Shown: positions 1 through 8,893 of the stretch, piece after piece | How positions within the stretch are numbered: the first letter of the stretch is position 1 | How the letters are laid out: the number at the start of each line of letters is the position of its first letter | Origin: Paenibacillus sp. OVF10 | GTDB lineage: Bacteria > Bacillota > Bacilli > Paenibacillales > Paenibacillaceae | Length of the DNA stretch: 64,000 bases | Direction of reading: 5' to 3' | Assembly (NCBI GenBank): GCA_022836915.1 | Contig: CP094668.1 | Span: 186,001-250,000 of the forward strand | The notes under the pieces: generated by a model | Told to the model about the DNA's origin: nothing | The model's input: the letters and a program-made list of their open reading frames with translations, nothing else | Databases searched by the model: none | Program-made: the position numbers and the translations under genes

Positions 1-45
1 TTCGCTTCTTCAGAATCGATTTCGTCCCCTACAGTACCAGCTGAA
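1..45 (-). repeat. Truncated copy of dispersed repeat family A at window edge
   Basis: On the minus strand the bases read as a diverged version of the family A core (TAGGGGACGAAA followed by CTGAAGAAGCGAA), which is much better preserved at 54.5 kb and 7.4 kb. The copy runs off the left edge, so its ends cannot be judged. Confidence 0.4.
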
Positions 46-94
46 TACGTAAGGATTGATTTTAGACTGAACCCCAATGCCGTGAAGATCATAG

Positions 95-1033
95 CTACGC
101 GTTTAACGCGTTGATAAACAGTTCAAGGAAGCTTTCTGCGTCTACGGTTTCGCAGACGAGAGTATTGGGCTGCTCACCCAAACGGTTTTGGAAGTCACAT
201 ACCATCTGGCCATCGCACAGGCGGCTGGCGGTTTCGACATCCACGTAATACGATTTGCGTCCTACCAGTTCCGGGGCAAGGGCTACGCCAACGGCAAGTG
301 GATCATGTAACGCGCAAGCGCGGACGCCATTCATTTGTTCGTAACGGTTGATGTAAATCTCCGTGCTCTGAGCAACGTACGCGCGCAGTGCAGGATCTGT
401 GAGACGCTCAATCGTTGCTTCATTCAGCAGCGTTTGACGCGTTACATCCAGTCCGACTTGAGTAAGCTTCTCGATACCTGCATGCAGTACAATGCGAGCG
501 GCCTCTGGATCAGCGTATGTGTTGTACTCGGCGGTTGGTGTAATATTGCCATGTCCGCGAACGACACCACCCATGAAGATGACTTCCTTCAATAAAGAAG
601 GCAATACAGGGCACTTCATAAGCGCGAGGGCCAAGTTCGTTAAGGGTGCGGTCATGATTAATGTCAGTTCGCCCGGATATTGCTTGGCTTGTTCCACGAT
701 GAAGTCTGGCGCAAAACCTTCCTCGGCTTTCTTAGACACGGCCGGATCAGGCAGCGCACCGCCCAATCCGTCCTGTCCATGTACCCGGTGTTCATAATGC
801 GATTTGCGAGTGAGCGGTCCAGCTGCTCCGGCAATGACCGGAATTTCAGGTGCACCCGCGAGTTCAAGAATTTTGCACGTATTCTCTGTTGCCTGCTGGA
901 GTGATACGTTCCCACAGACTGTGGTGATACCGAGAATGTCCAACTTCCGGCTTTTGACGGCCAGCAAAATCGCCAGTGCATCATCAATCCCCGTGTCCAC
1001 ATCCAGAATGATGCGATTTTGCGCTTCACTCAT
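95..1033 (-). CDS. Nucleoside hydrolase (IunH/Rih type)
   Basis: 312 aa, the usual length for inosine/uridine-preferring nucleoside hydrolases, which split the N-glycosidic bond of ribonucleosides to free base plus ribose in the cytoplasm. The N-terminal metal-binding motif DVDTGIDDA is at residues 11-19 and the C-terminal HDPLA motif at about 243-247, so the calcium site looks complete. The ATG is preceded by GGAGT. It lies 100 bp downstream of an ABC substrate-binding lipoprotein on the same strand, which suggests a nucleoside or base salvage unit whose permease and ATPase may lie beyond the left edge. Purine versus pyrimidine preference cannot be read from the sequence. Confidence 0.93.
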   Translation of the reverse strand: MSEAQNRIILDVDTGIDDALAILLAVKSRKLDILGITTVCGNVSLQQATENTCKILELAGAPEIPVIAGAAGPLTRKSHYEHRVHGQDGLGGALPDPAVSKKAEEGFAPDFIVEQAKQYPGELTLIMTAPLTNLALALMKCPVLPSLLKEVIFMGGVVRGHGNITPTAEYNTYADPEAARIVLHAGIEKLTQVGLDVTRQTLLNEATIERLTDPALRAYVAQSTEIYINRYEQMNGVRACALHDPLAVGVALAPELVGRKSYYVDVETASRLCDGQMVCDFQNRLGEQPNTLVCETVDAESFLELFINALNA

Positions 1034-1132
1034 CCGTTCTCAACTCCTATACGGTAATTGGTTGCTTGCTGCAAATGATATAGGTTCAACATGTGGATCA
1101 AAGATAACTTTTAAGACATCCGATTACGTTTT

Positions 1133-2206
1133 TTATTGTGCAATCTCACGGTTCCAGCGATCTGTCCAGCCTTTAACCTGTTGATTCACAAATTCCATAT
1201 CCAGCTTGTTCAGCTTCTCAACAACTTCAGCGCCATATGTTACGCCTTCTGCTTCTTCAGCAGTCAGTTCAACCTTTGTGTTAACCGGGGAATCGACTTT
1301 AGCTTTAGCAGATTTCGCTTGTACATCCTGGCTCAGCTGCCAGTTGATGAACTCTTCAGCCAGCTCTTTGTTTTTGCTGCCCTTAACGACATTGATTGTG
1401 TTCATCACGGCATATGCACCTTCGCTAGGTGTAACAAACTTCGCATTGGGCACGGCTGCTTTCAGATCTTTGAAATACATTTCCATGATCGGTCCGCCAG
1501 CAATCTCTTCTTGGGAGAACATGTTCACGAATTCGGATGTTTGGCTGTAGAATTTCACCACATTGCCGCTCAGTTTTTTCAGTTCAGCAAATGCCGCATC
1601 TTCATTAAACGTATCGTTTCCAGCTACACGAGAAGCTGCATCCACAATCATTGGGCCTGCTGTTGCCGTAATATTCGGAATGGTCAGGTTACCTTCGAAC
1701 GCCGGGTCCCACAGGTCACTCCATGAAGTCACTTCTTTGGATACGAGATCCGGGTTATAAGCGATACCGAGCTGTCCAACCGTGTAGGCCGGGCCATAAT
1801 CTTCACCAAGTGGTGCTTTGGCAATATCATAAATGTCATTTACATTTGGAATTTTGGAGCGGTCGATTTTCTCAAACAGACCTTCATCGATACCTTGTTG
1901 TGCATAATAATCAGACAGGTAGATAACATCGACATTTGATGTACCTTGACGAATTTTATTCAGACGTTCAGCGTTATTGCCGACTTCGAGCACGATGTCT
2001 ACATTATGTTCTTTTTCAAAGGGACCAAATACTTCTTCATTAAAGAAATCTTCCGAGAAGCCCCAAGTGGAGATAACCAATTTGTTCGCTGCTGTTCCCT
2101 CACTGCCTGATCCGCCTGTCGCATCATCCGTGCTGCTGCCACAACCTGCAAGTAATACTGATGTCATTGCCACTGCTGCCAAACCGCTAATCCACTTTTT
2201 CATCAT
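1133..2206 (-). CDS. ABC transporter substrate-binding lipoprotein (PotD/iron-type fold)
   Basis: 357 aa. Starting at the ATG at 2206, which has AGGGGG about 11 bases upstream, gives a classic lipoprotein signal: MMKKW, a hydrophobic stretch and lipobox LLAGC with Cys22. A Ser/Gly-rich linker leads into a type II periplasmic-binding domain (LVISTWGFSEDFFNEEV...). The length and the pattern STWG...Y...ELAEEFINW resemble spermidine/putrescine and related binding proteins. Ligand not determinable; co-orientation with the nucleoside hydrolase suggests a nucleoside-related substrate, but this is inference. An upstream in-frame ATG at 2329 has no ribosome binding site and lies inside a repeat element. 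Confidence 0.88.
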   Translation of the reverse strand: MMKKWISGLAAVAMTSVLLAGCGSSTDDATGGSGSEGTAANKLVISTWGFSEDFFNEEVFGPFEKEHNVDIVLEVGNNAERLNKIRQGTSNVDVIYLSDYYAQQGIDEGLFEKIDRSKIPNVNDIYDIAKAPLGEDYGPAYTVGQLGIAYNPDLVSKEVTSWSDLWDPAFEGNLTIPNITATAGPMIVDAASRVAGNDTFNEDAAFAELKKLSGNVVKFYSQTSEFVNMFSQEEIAGGPIMEMYFKDLKAAVPNAKFVTPSEGAYAVMNTINVVKGSKNKELAEEFINWQLSQDVQAKSAKAKVDSPVNTKVELTAEEAEGVTYGAEVVEKLNKLDMEFVNQQVKGWTDRWNREIAQ

Positions 2207-2249
2207 GATCCTGATTCCCCCTGATATGTGTGTTTTAACAACCCAACCA

Positions 2250-2442
2250 TTAAGTTGAACTAAATTGATAACACATCTTACGTAGAAAACAGAAAGAACC
2301 TGGAGAAACGAAGTGTTCGCCTTTATCACAAGATTTCTCCCTTATTTAAAGGAAATAAAAGAAATCTGGGGATAACAGCGATCGAAGGGTCTTCCTGATT
2401 TTCGAAGAATATGATGTGTTATACAGGGTTAGTTCGACTTAA
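2250..2442. repeat. Repeat family A, near full-length copy
   Basis: About 193 bp bounded by imperfect terminal inverted repeats (AAGTTGAACTAAA at the left, TTAGTTCGACTT at the right). The interior carries the family core: ACAGAAAGAACCTGGAGAA, a TTCGCCTTTATCACA segment, an inner hairpin around AAATCTGGGGATAACAGCGATCG. It lies just upstream of the lipoprotein gene and covers part of its likely promoter region. No coding capacity. Confidence 0.75.
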
Positions 2443-2449
2443 AAACAAA

Positions 2450-2487
2450 AAGAAAAGCATTCTTGTATAAACAAGAACACTTTTCTT
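2450..2487 (-). terminator. Rho-independent terminator after the MpsC-like gene
   Basis: Stem AAGAAAAG/CTTTTCTT with an inner ATTCTTGT/ACAAGAA pairing. On the minus strand it is followed by TTTTTGTTTTT. Confidence 0.75.
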
Positions 2488-2492
2488 CGTAA

Positions 2493-2650
2493 ACAAAGGA
2501 AAGCGACACCCGCTGCCGGTACATCATCGGTTTCTGCTTCAGAATCAATCCAAAGACAGACGCCATCATATGAAATTGTACGGAACCTGATCATGAATCC
2601 GGGCCATAACCTCTGTATACATCAACAAGAATTAATCCTGCCGATCCATC
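2493..2650. other. Gap with no supported gene
   Basis: About 160 bp between the terminator and the frameshifted MpsC-like gene. Short open stretches exist on the minus strand in all frames, but none has a ribosome binding site or recognisable motif. I see no structured RNA. Confidence 0.5.
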
Positions 2651-3006
2651 CTAGGCCTGTTCCAGGATTACATTCGTGATTGCCCACTGAGTGGACGCAT
2701 CATAATCCCGCAATATAGCTTCAATTGGCAAACCCATGTGTTGCTCGAGCTTCTCCCGGAATTTCTTCTTATATAAGACAGACATGCGGAAGTCCACTTC
2801 CAGCTTTAAGCCGGGGCCTCCCCTTCCAGGGCATCAGAGCGCGGTGAACGTCGGTGCTTCGCGTAGAAGGTCACAATATTCTGGTCAATGGTCACTCTCA
2901 GGAGAGTGGTGCCAAATCCGAACAGTTCCTTCGAGATTTCGTTATAATACTGGCACATCTTCTTCTTGCTCTCATTGCTGTCCAGTAGTTCCATGAACTC
3001 ACCCAC
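2651..3006 (-). CDS. MpsC/DUF2294-like protein (one-base frameshift)
   Basis: Reads as one gene of 118 aa if one base is added to the G run at 2813-2816 (plus strand). The first part contains ISKELFGFGTTLLRVTIDQN, the hallmark start of the DUF2294 domain described for the C subunit of a sodium-dependent membrane-potential system (MpsC). After the shift the frame resumes with GLKLEVDFRMSVLYKKKFREKLE and ends ITNVILEQA, matching the family's end. Without the correction it stops after 66 residues. No MpsAB neighbours are visible, so the role is only a family assignment. A terminator follows. Confidence 0.65.
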
Positions 3007-3369
3007 ATCTCTTACTACCGTACATTCGACGTGTTAACACGATTGATTATACATAAATCTTCTGAAATGAGCAACCCAAAAGATATACTTAACATGTAAA
3101 TCACACACAGAAGCGAACGATAAGACATTTACCCCCAAAAAAATTCGTCTTAAACCACGGTGAATTTACATTAAAATGCCTGCATGTCAGTCCTATACTA
3201 TTGTTACTTCTAAACTACGTTTTAATACACAGCATTCGAGTCTTCGTTTCAACTTTCTCTCTGTAGGGGTATTAATTCCTGCGAAACATAGACAAACTTC
3301 GTCATCAACCGTTAAAATGAGACACAATGTTGACATGTTTTTATTTTCTAGAAATTGGAGGCTTATACC
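3007..3369. other. Intergenic region between divergent genes
   Basis: About 360 bp, A+T-rich, between the MpsC-like gene (minus) and the zinc-ribbon membrane gene (plus). A TTGACA at 3330-3335 could be a -35 element for the latter, but no good -10 hexamer follows at the right distance. No open frame with a ribosome binding site was found. Confidence 0.5.
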
Positions 3370-4287
3370 ATGAAATGTCCAGTATGTAATCATGAAAATG
3401 GAGATGCCCATTTTTGCGAGAGGTGCGGCTCTAATCTGACGCAAACAACCTCATCACCAACTCCTGTACCGAACCCGGAATCTGCTGCTGCTTCCGAACC
3501 CGAATATACCCGTTGGTCCAGCACACAGGCTACCTCTTCCCAGGCATCCGCTCCATCCAACACACCATCCGTATCTATTCACAAGGAACAGGCAAGAGAA
3601 TCAACAGGCACCAATGACCATGCTTCTGCAGGAGACAATAGCTCCAATCAGTGGAATAATATCGTGCAGAATGAGAAAGTTCAGCAAGCCAAAGAAGTAA
3701 GTAAACAGTATCTATCCTATTTCCTCAGTGTATTGGCCCGTCCTTATCAGACGATGAAAACCGTTGGCGACCAGCATTCACTAAACGGATGGCTAACGAT
3801 GGCGCTGATTGCAGTTCTATCTTCTACATACTTCTTAATTACCTTTAGTCGCATAGGCATGGACGGCTTGTTCATTGGTGGATTTTTAAGGCCGCTATTG
3901 TTCACCGTCATTATCCTAATTGCCTCAATTGCACTGATGTACGCTATTCTGAAGATTGAAAAAATAACCTTCCGTCCCAAAACATTGGTTGCCCAGTTCG
4001 GTACATTGCTTGTTCCTGCTGTAGTATCCCTTGTTCTGGCGAATCTGTTTATTATTATCTCGTATTCCATCGCGATCTCCTTGCTTGCTGTCTCATATAT
4101 CATTGTCTTTGTCGCTCTGAACTCGGTGCTGTTCCAATATCCACTGAATCGCACCAAAGCAGCCATCGACAGCATGTACAGTGTGCTGATCGCCAATGCG
4201 GTCGTGTTCTTTATTGTTTATCAATTGCTGGGTGAAATTATTATTGGACTGATCAGCCTGATGCTTTCACCATTTGGTCGTCTGTAA
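3370..4287 (+). CDS. Zinc-ribbon domain multi-pass membrane protein
   Basis: 305 aa from the ATG at 3370, which has TTGGAGG at 7 bases; the earlier ATG at 3355 lies before that site. The N-terminus is a short zinc ribbon with Cys3, Cys6, Cys16 and Cys19 (CPVC...CERC). A Ser/Thr/Pro-rich low-complexity linker of about 90 residues follows, then five or so hydrophobic helices in residues 140-300, resembling Yip1-like membrane domains. This architecture is common in Bacillales, with no settled function; a role in envelope stress or membrane organisation would be guesswork. It stands alone and is followed by a repeat fragment and a terminator. Confidence 0.75.
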   Translation: MKCPVCNHENGDAHFCERCGSNLTQTTSSPTPVPNPESAAASEPEYTRWSSTQATSSQASAPSNTPSVSIHKEQARESTGTNDHASAGDNSSNQWNNIVQNEKVQQAKEVSKQYLSYFLSVLARPYQTMKTVGDQHSLNGWLTMALIAVLSSTYFLITFSRIGMDGLFIGGFLRPLLFTVIILIASIALMYAILKIEKITFRPKTLVAQFGTLLVPAVVSLVLANLFIIISYSIAISLLAVSYIIVFVALNSVLFQYPLNRTKAAIDSMYSVLIANAVVFFIVYQLLGEIIIGLISLMLSPFGRL

Positions 4288-4358
4288 AATAGTTCAGTTG
4301 GAATAAAGCTATTTACACTCGTTACTTCGATGACAGAACAACCTTCCGATCGCTGTTA
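4285..4358 (-). repeat. Repeat family A, truncated copy
   Basis: Begins at the stop codon of the preceding gene with ATAGTTCAGTTGGAATAAAG, a degraded terminal repeat, then carries the reverse complement of the family A 3' half (CTTCGATGACAGAACAACC, then TTCCGATCGCTGTTATCCC). The other half is missing. Confidence 0.7.
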
Positions 4359-4379
4359 TCCCATTAGATTATATTAAGG

Positions 4380-4412
4380 CGTTCCCTGCTCACGCGGGGA
4401 ACGTCTTTTTGA
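4380..4412 (+). terminator. Rho-independent terminator
   Basis: Stem CGTTCCC/GGGAACG around the loop TGCTCACGCG, followed by TCTTTTTGATTTT on the plus strand. It ends the zinc-ribbon gene transcript. Confidence 0.85.
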
Positions 4413-4604
4413 TTTTCCAAGACAGCGTTGCGCCGAATATGTTTCATACACTATAATGTGTAGTGCAACAGGTATGTTCTTATTTACGTAATAAACCAAT
4501 CCAGCAACTCTCGTTACGTAATGAGAGGATTCATCGTTGCCATAAACACTACATTATGTAGTGTATTAATCACTCATTTTACAAAGAAAGCAGAGGAACT
4601 CTCT

Positions 4605-5350
4605 ATGGACATGACTCATATGGATCATATGCAAATGGAGCACGAGGCAGGTACATCCTACCTGTGGCTCATCGTAGGTGTAATCGTGTTGCTGTTCTCC
4701 ATCGCCGCCTATATCTGGGCATCACGCACACAGGGCAAAATCCTGGGCCACATGAAAAAGAAAGAGCGGGCGGACATTCAGAAAAAAGTCGATCCCTTCG
4801 GCTGGCTGCACACGTAATGATGGCTGTGTCGATTATTACGTTTGGCCTTTTCTTCATGCAAGGGGCAGGTAAAACATATAATGTAGCTGATCTGGAGTCC
4901 AACGCGACAATCGACGTGACGGACGATAAATATTACGGGGCTGACCATACGGAGGACCCTATTCAGTATGAGATGAAGATCCCGACTTCAGGGCCGCATA
5001 ATCCGCATGATATCAAGTTTGGATTTTACACCGACTTCCCGGGTTATAATTACCTGGTACACAATCTGGAGCACGGGGATATCATCATCTATTATCGTGA
5101 GAACGCAAGCGAGGATTTGAAGGAACATCTGAAATACCTCGCTAAATTCCGCGAAGCCGGAGCAGGTATTCTGGCTGTACCCAACAAGGATATTCCCGAA
5201 GGCAGTGAAGTCGTGGTGACCGCATGGACCAAAACGATGAAGCTCGACCAATTCGATGATGCCAAGGTGGGTACTTTTATTAATAAATATATTAATCAGG
5301 GACCTGAAAAGATTCCTGCCTCTGTTCGCCAGGGCGGCGGAACAATGTAA
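4605..5350 (+). CDS. DUF3105 membrane-anchored protein, split by a probable frameshift
   Basis: Two overlapping frames. The first (4605-4817, 70 aa, AGAGGAA before the ATG) has a His/Met-rich start, one transmembrane helix (about 19-41) and a basic loop. The second (from ATG 4817, overlapping the stop as TAATG) has a hydrophobic start and then the DUF3105 domain with GPHNPHD, FYTDFPGYNYLVHNLEHG and IIYY. Adding one C at 4794-4796 fuses them into one protein of about 248 aa with two helices and an outward DUF3105 domain. Given how common such shifts are in this window I prefer the fusion; translational coupling of two genes is the alternative. The domain is of unknown function, rich in His that could bind metal. 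Confidence 0.65.
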
Positions 5351-5445
5351 TCAGGTAATCACTCAGTTATATGAAGCCCCTCTAAGGAGTAACCATGAGG
5401 TTTCTTCCAATGATGGGCATGGTCAATGTAGGATTGAAACGAAAC

Positions 5446-5482
5446 TAGCTCCCGGATCAAATTGACTCGGGGGCTAATTCTT
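5446..5482 (+). terminator. Rho-independent terminator
   Basis: Stem TAGCTCCCG/CGGGGGCTA (one G-T pair) with a 13-base loop, followed by ATTCTTT. It overlaps the first half of the sigma-D-like promoter of the next gene. Confidence 0.65.
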
Positions 5483-5502
5483 TATGGACCGGATGCCGAT
5501 AT
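5475..5502 (+). promoter_or_regulatory. Sigma-D-like (flagellar) promoter
   Basis: GCCGATAT at 5495-5502 matches the known Bacillus sigma-D -10 element at all eight positions. TAAT lies 16 bases upstream at 5475-5478, close to the expected TAAA. It sits about 120 bases before the chemoreceptor start, the gene class sigma-D usually drives. Confidence 0.7.
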
Positions 5503-5623
5503 TTCAAGTAGAAAACTGTATATTGGATATACAATACATACGAACCAAAGAAGAACGACAAACACCAAGTAAAGAGACAAAGAGACGATTGATTCAACAG
5601 ATCAAGGGGGAACACTTTTACCA

Positions 5624-7341
5624 ATGAACAGTTTGTTTATGAGGATCTTTTTATTTTTTCCTGTCTGATGCTAGCCGCGGGTGCGGTTCTTGGCATTACC
5701 ATGTACCGTTCATCGGCTCAACTGGTCGAACAATCCATGGGGATGCAGGCACAGGCTGTGGCTGAACGGGCAGTAGCAATAATTGACACCTCTCTGTATG
5801 CACCACTCAGTACCGGACAGGAGGAGACAGCGTATTATGGCACATTGCGTGAGCAGCTTAGTCAGCTGCGCGAGGCCAATGGGCTCAAATATCTGTACAC
5901 ACTTGGTACTCGCGAAGAAAATGGAACAAATACATATTTCTACGTTGTGGATGGGGCTGCTGCGGATGTGGCAGAGGATGACTTCTCCCCTTACGGTTCC
6001 GCAGAAGAGACCCATTATGAAGGAATGCTGCAAGCTTTTGAACAGAATGAGCCTATTCGGGGTGAACTCACACAGGATGAATATGGCGCTACCATTACAG
6101 CATATGTGCCGATCCATGGAGATGACGGAAAAGTACTGGGGCTGGTCGGTGCGGATCTGGACTCCACTGCGGTCTATGAACTGATGTCCCGCAACCGTAT
6201 GACCATGATCTGGACAGCCTTGGCTATTGTTCTGCTGAGTGTCTTGCTGGTGTATGGATTCGCCCATTACTTGACCCGACCATTGGTGAAGTTGAAGAAG
6301 TTAATTACCCAGGTAGGAAAAGGCGACCTGACCGTCAACGTTGAACTTAGTCGCAAGGACGAGGTGGGACAGCTCGCTTCCGAGTTCAAACATCTGGTTA
6401 CAGGTACCCGGGATGTCATGACGGGCATCCGTCAAAGCTCCGATTCTCTGCTAGAGGCTGCAGAAGGTGTATCGAAACATTCACAGGCGACTGTCGAAGC
6501 TAGTCAGCGTATTGCCGAGCATACGAATCATACAGCCAGTGGAGCTGCCGAACAGGTGGCTCGTGCTGGCGAAGTTACGGTAGCCATGGAAGAGATCACG
6601 CGCAGCATGCAGCACATTGCAAATTCTTCCTCCATGGTCGCGGATGTCTCACAGGAAACGACTAATAACGCGGTGCAAGGTCAAGCCAACATCAACACGG
6701 CCATTGACAGCATGGACAAAATTCATCAAGCAAATGTGCAGATGGTGGCCTCCACCTCTCAGCTGGAGCAGTACTCAGGTAAAATTGAGTCGGTGGCACA
6801 TCTGATGAAAGGCATCGCTTCACAGACCAATCTGCTCGCACTTAATGCAAGTATTGAAGCGGCTCGTGCAGGAGAGTATGGCAGCGGGTTTGCGGTGGTT
6901 GCCTCAGAGGTTCGCAAGCTTGCGGGGGAATCAGAGCAATCGTCCCAGCATGTAACCGAACTGATCGCCGAGATGACACGCCAGACCGCCCTGTTGTCAG
7001 AACATATGTCTGCCAGCACATCAGCAGTTCAATCCGGTCTCGCTGTTGTTCAGGAGGCAGGCCGTTCATTCACATCCATTCATACCGGAATTGAAACGAT
7101 GAATGAACGTCTGCACGAAGTATCCGCAGCATCCGAGCAGCTGTCTGCCAGTGCAGAAGAAGTATCCGCTTCTGTGGAGGATATGGAACATATCTCACGC
7201 GAATCCTCTTCGAGCATACAGAAGGTGTCTCATGCTACTGGAAGCCAGTTGCAATCTATGGATGAGATGCGTGCATCCGCAGAATCTCTCCGTGTACTGT
7301 CCAGTGAGCTGAACGGATTGATTGGTCGATTTAAAATATAG
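5624..7341 (+). CDS. Methyl-accepting chemotaxis protein (one-base frameshift near start)
   Basis: The expected start is the ATG at 5624 (MNSLFMRIF...) with AAGGGGG upstream. That frame stops at once unless one T is added to the run at 5654-5659, which joins it to [10 protein letters not shown] and gives 572 aa. Order: first membrane helix (about 8-26), extracellular Cache-like sensor domain (about 30-185), second helix, HAMP, then a cytoplasmic methyl-accepting domain with the conserved tip ([19 protein letters not shown]). It should signal to CheA/CheW and bias the flagellar motor; ligand unknown. The sigma-D-like promoter supports membership of the motility regulon. A repeat element follows directly. 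Confidence 0.88.
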
Positions 7342-7358
7342 CGGGCAGCTTAGATTGT

Positions 7359-7541
7359 TATACAGATTGAACTAAAGAATATGCCACTTCGATGACAGAA
7401 CAACCCTCCGATCGCTGTTATTCTCAGATTTTTTGATTCTTTTTTCAAAGGTTATAATCTGAGAATAAAGGCGAACGCTTCGCTTCTCCAGTTCTTTCTG
7501 TCCTCTACGTTCTCGTGTAAAATGATAGTTCAATCTATATA
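7359..7541 (-). repeat. Repeat family A, full-length copy with clear terminal inverted repeats
   Basis: 183 bp. Ends are TATACAGATTGAACTA and, inverted, TATATAGATTGAACTA: 15 of 16 identical. The interior carries the whole core in reverse orientation (CTTCGATGACAGAACAACC ... TTCGCTTCTCCAG ... CAGTTCTTTCTGTCC) and an inner hairpin CTCAGATT/AATCTGAG. It is the best reference copy in the window. No coding potential. Confidence 0.85.
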
Positions 7542-7555
7542 GATCAGCCCACAAC

Positions 7556-7621
7556 AAAAAAGCCGCACGGCAGGGACGGGAACATGGGGGTCAACCCCAT
7601 TTCCGGACACTGCCTGCGGCT
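7556..7621 (-). terminator. Terminator after the second nucleoside hydrolase
   Basis: AGCCGCA at 7561 pairs with TGCGGCT ending at 7621, with further inner pairing (GGGGTTGACCCC). On the minus strand it ends in TTTTTTGTTG. It begins directly after the hydrolase stop codon. Confidence 0.8.
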
Positions 7622-8635
7622 TTATTTTTGTTGTACCTTTAAGGATGGCAAGCCCCTAAGGCTGCCTGAATTAGTAGCGCTGCGGAGCAGCTTTTTACCC
7701 AAATCCGTCATGTACGTAAAGAACGCTTCCGGATCGGTATCATACACCAGTTGTACTGGACGTCCGTCTGCTTGCTCCACCGTGCGGCCCTGGCTAGGAC
7801 CATCCGGGATGACAATGCAATTTACGGTTTTCTTCTTCACGATGTCCTCGCGTCCAACGGAAGCTGTTGTCAGCACGTCCCACAGATAGTATGTGGAATT
7901 TGTCTCACTGTACACCAGTGGCGGACAACCTGCGTAACAGTTACCCAGGAAATCAACGCCTTCGAAGCGACGCTCTGCTGCCCAGCGGTTACGAACGGCT
8001 GGAGTCAGAGGTACTTTGTTTGTGCTTTCCAGTGCAACCAGATCGATCTGGATGCCGCTCTGCCACACACGATAAGCCGCTTCAGGGTCCCAGAATACGT
8101 TCCATTCAGCTGTACCATCATGCTCAGGCTCTTCTACGTTACCACGCTCGAATGTACCACCCATCCATACCAGCTTGTCGATTTTCTCTTCAATGTCTGG
8201 TGCTTCGTCCAGTGCACGCGCAAGGTCAGTCAGTGGGCCTGTGAACAGGAGCAACGTTTTGCCTTCGGTATTGCGCACTTTCTCGATCAGATGCTGGTGT
8301 GCAGGAACGGCAGAGAGTGGTGCTTCCATTTTGCCGGACTCGTTCAGTACAGGAAGTGCATCTACATAGAAGGAATGCAGTCTCCACGCCGCAGGAAATG
8401 GATTTTTTCCTCTGGAGTTGGATTTGGATACCTCTACGGAATATGTACCGAAACGATCGATAATTTTACGGCTGGCATCTGTTGCTGGCTCCAGATATCC
8501 GTCTGCCGGAATAACCGATACGCCGGTTACATGTACATTGTCCATTTGCAGAAGCATGAACAGCGATACGAGGTCATCTACGCCGCCGTCATGGTTGAAA
8601 TACACATTAAGTTGGTTCGTCATGCTTGCTTTCAT
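7622..8635 (-). CDS. Nucleoside hydrolase-like protein with altered metal site
   Basis: 337 aa from 8635; the second ATG at 8623 is an equally good start given the AGGGGAAGG placement. The fold signature is visible: YFNHDGGVDDLVSLF at about 12-26, LLLFTGPLTDLARAL in the middle, DLVALESTNKVPLT later. The first aspartate of the usual DxDxGxDD motif is Asn, and the C-terminal His of HDPLA is replaced in YYLWDVLTTAS. It is thus a divergent subfamily; the substrate may not be a standard ribonucleoside. Flanked by terminators on both sides, so monocistronic. It is far from identical to the hydrolase at 95-1033, so this is not a recent duplication. Confidence 0.82.
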   Translation of the reverse strand: MKASMTNQLNVYFNHDGGVDDLVSLFMLLQMDNVHVTGVSVIPADGYLEPATDASRKIIDRFGTYSVEVSKSNSRGKNPFPAAWRLHSFYVDALPVLNESGKMEAPLSAVPAHQHLIEKVRNTEGKTLLLFTGPLTDLARALDEAPDIEEKIDKLVWMGGTFERGNVEEPEHDGTAEWNVFWDPEAAYRVWQSGIQIDLVALESTNKVPLTPAVRNRWAAERRFEGVDFLGNCYAGCPPLVYSETNSTYYLWDVLTTASVGREDIVKKKTVNCIVIPDGPSQGRTVEQADGRPVQLVYDTDPEAFFTYMTDLGKKLLRSATNSGSLRGLPSLKVQQK

Positions 8636-8831
8636 CCTTCCCCTGGTTGTCCCATTGTTGTTAATTCTTCCGTCTGCCCTAAGCCGACGCTTCCTCTATT
8701 ATGTCCCAAAACACTTGGCTACGTAAACCTTCCCCATACAAAGAAAACGAGGATCACGCCTCATCCTGCGGATATTTTACAGTTCCACCATTCCATCTCA
8801 GGAGGACAACTGGTAGAGGTCATTATCGTTC

Positions 8832-8876
8832 GGAAAATAAAGAAATGGACAGCAGGCTTGAAGCCCCGCCGTCCAT
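8832..8876 (-). terminator. Terminator after the MMPL transporter
   Basis: Stem with ATGGAC/GTCCAT outer and GGCTT/AAGCC inner pairs. On the minus strand it runs into TTCTTTATTTTCC. Confidence 0.75.
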
Positions 8877-8893
8877 CTGACCCAATCCATGCA

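Noticed and set aside
2207-2450. A purine riboswitch upstream of the nucleoside-linked lipoprotein gene
   Set aside because: The conserved junction sequences are absent; the region is occupied by a repeat family A copy.
2493-2650. A short minus-strand coding remnant beginning MYTEVMARIHDQVPYN
   Set aside because: Needs more than one frame change to extend, has no ribosome binding site, and matches no family I know.
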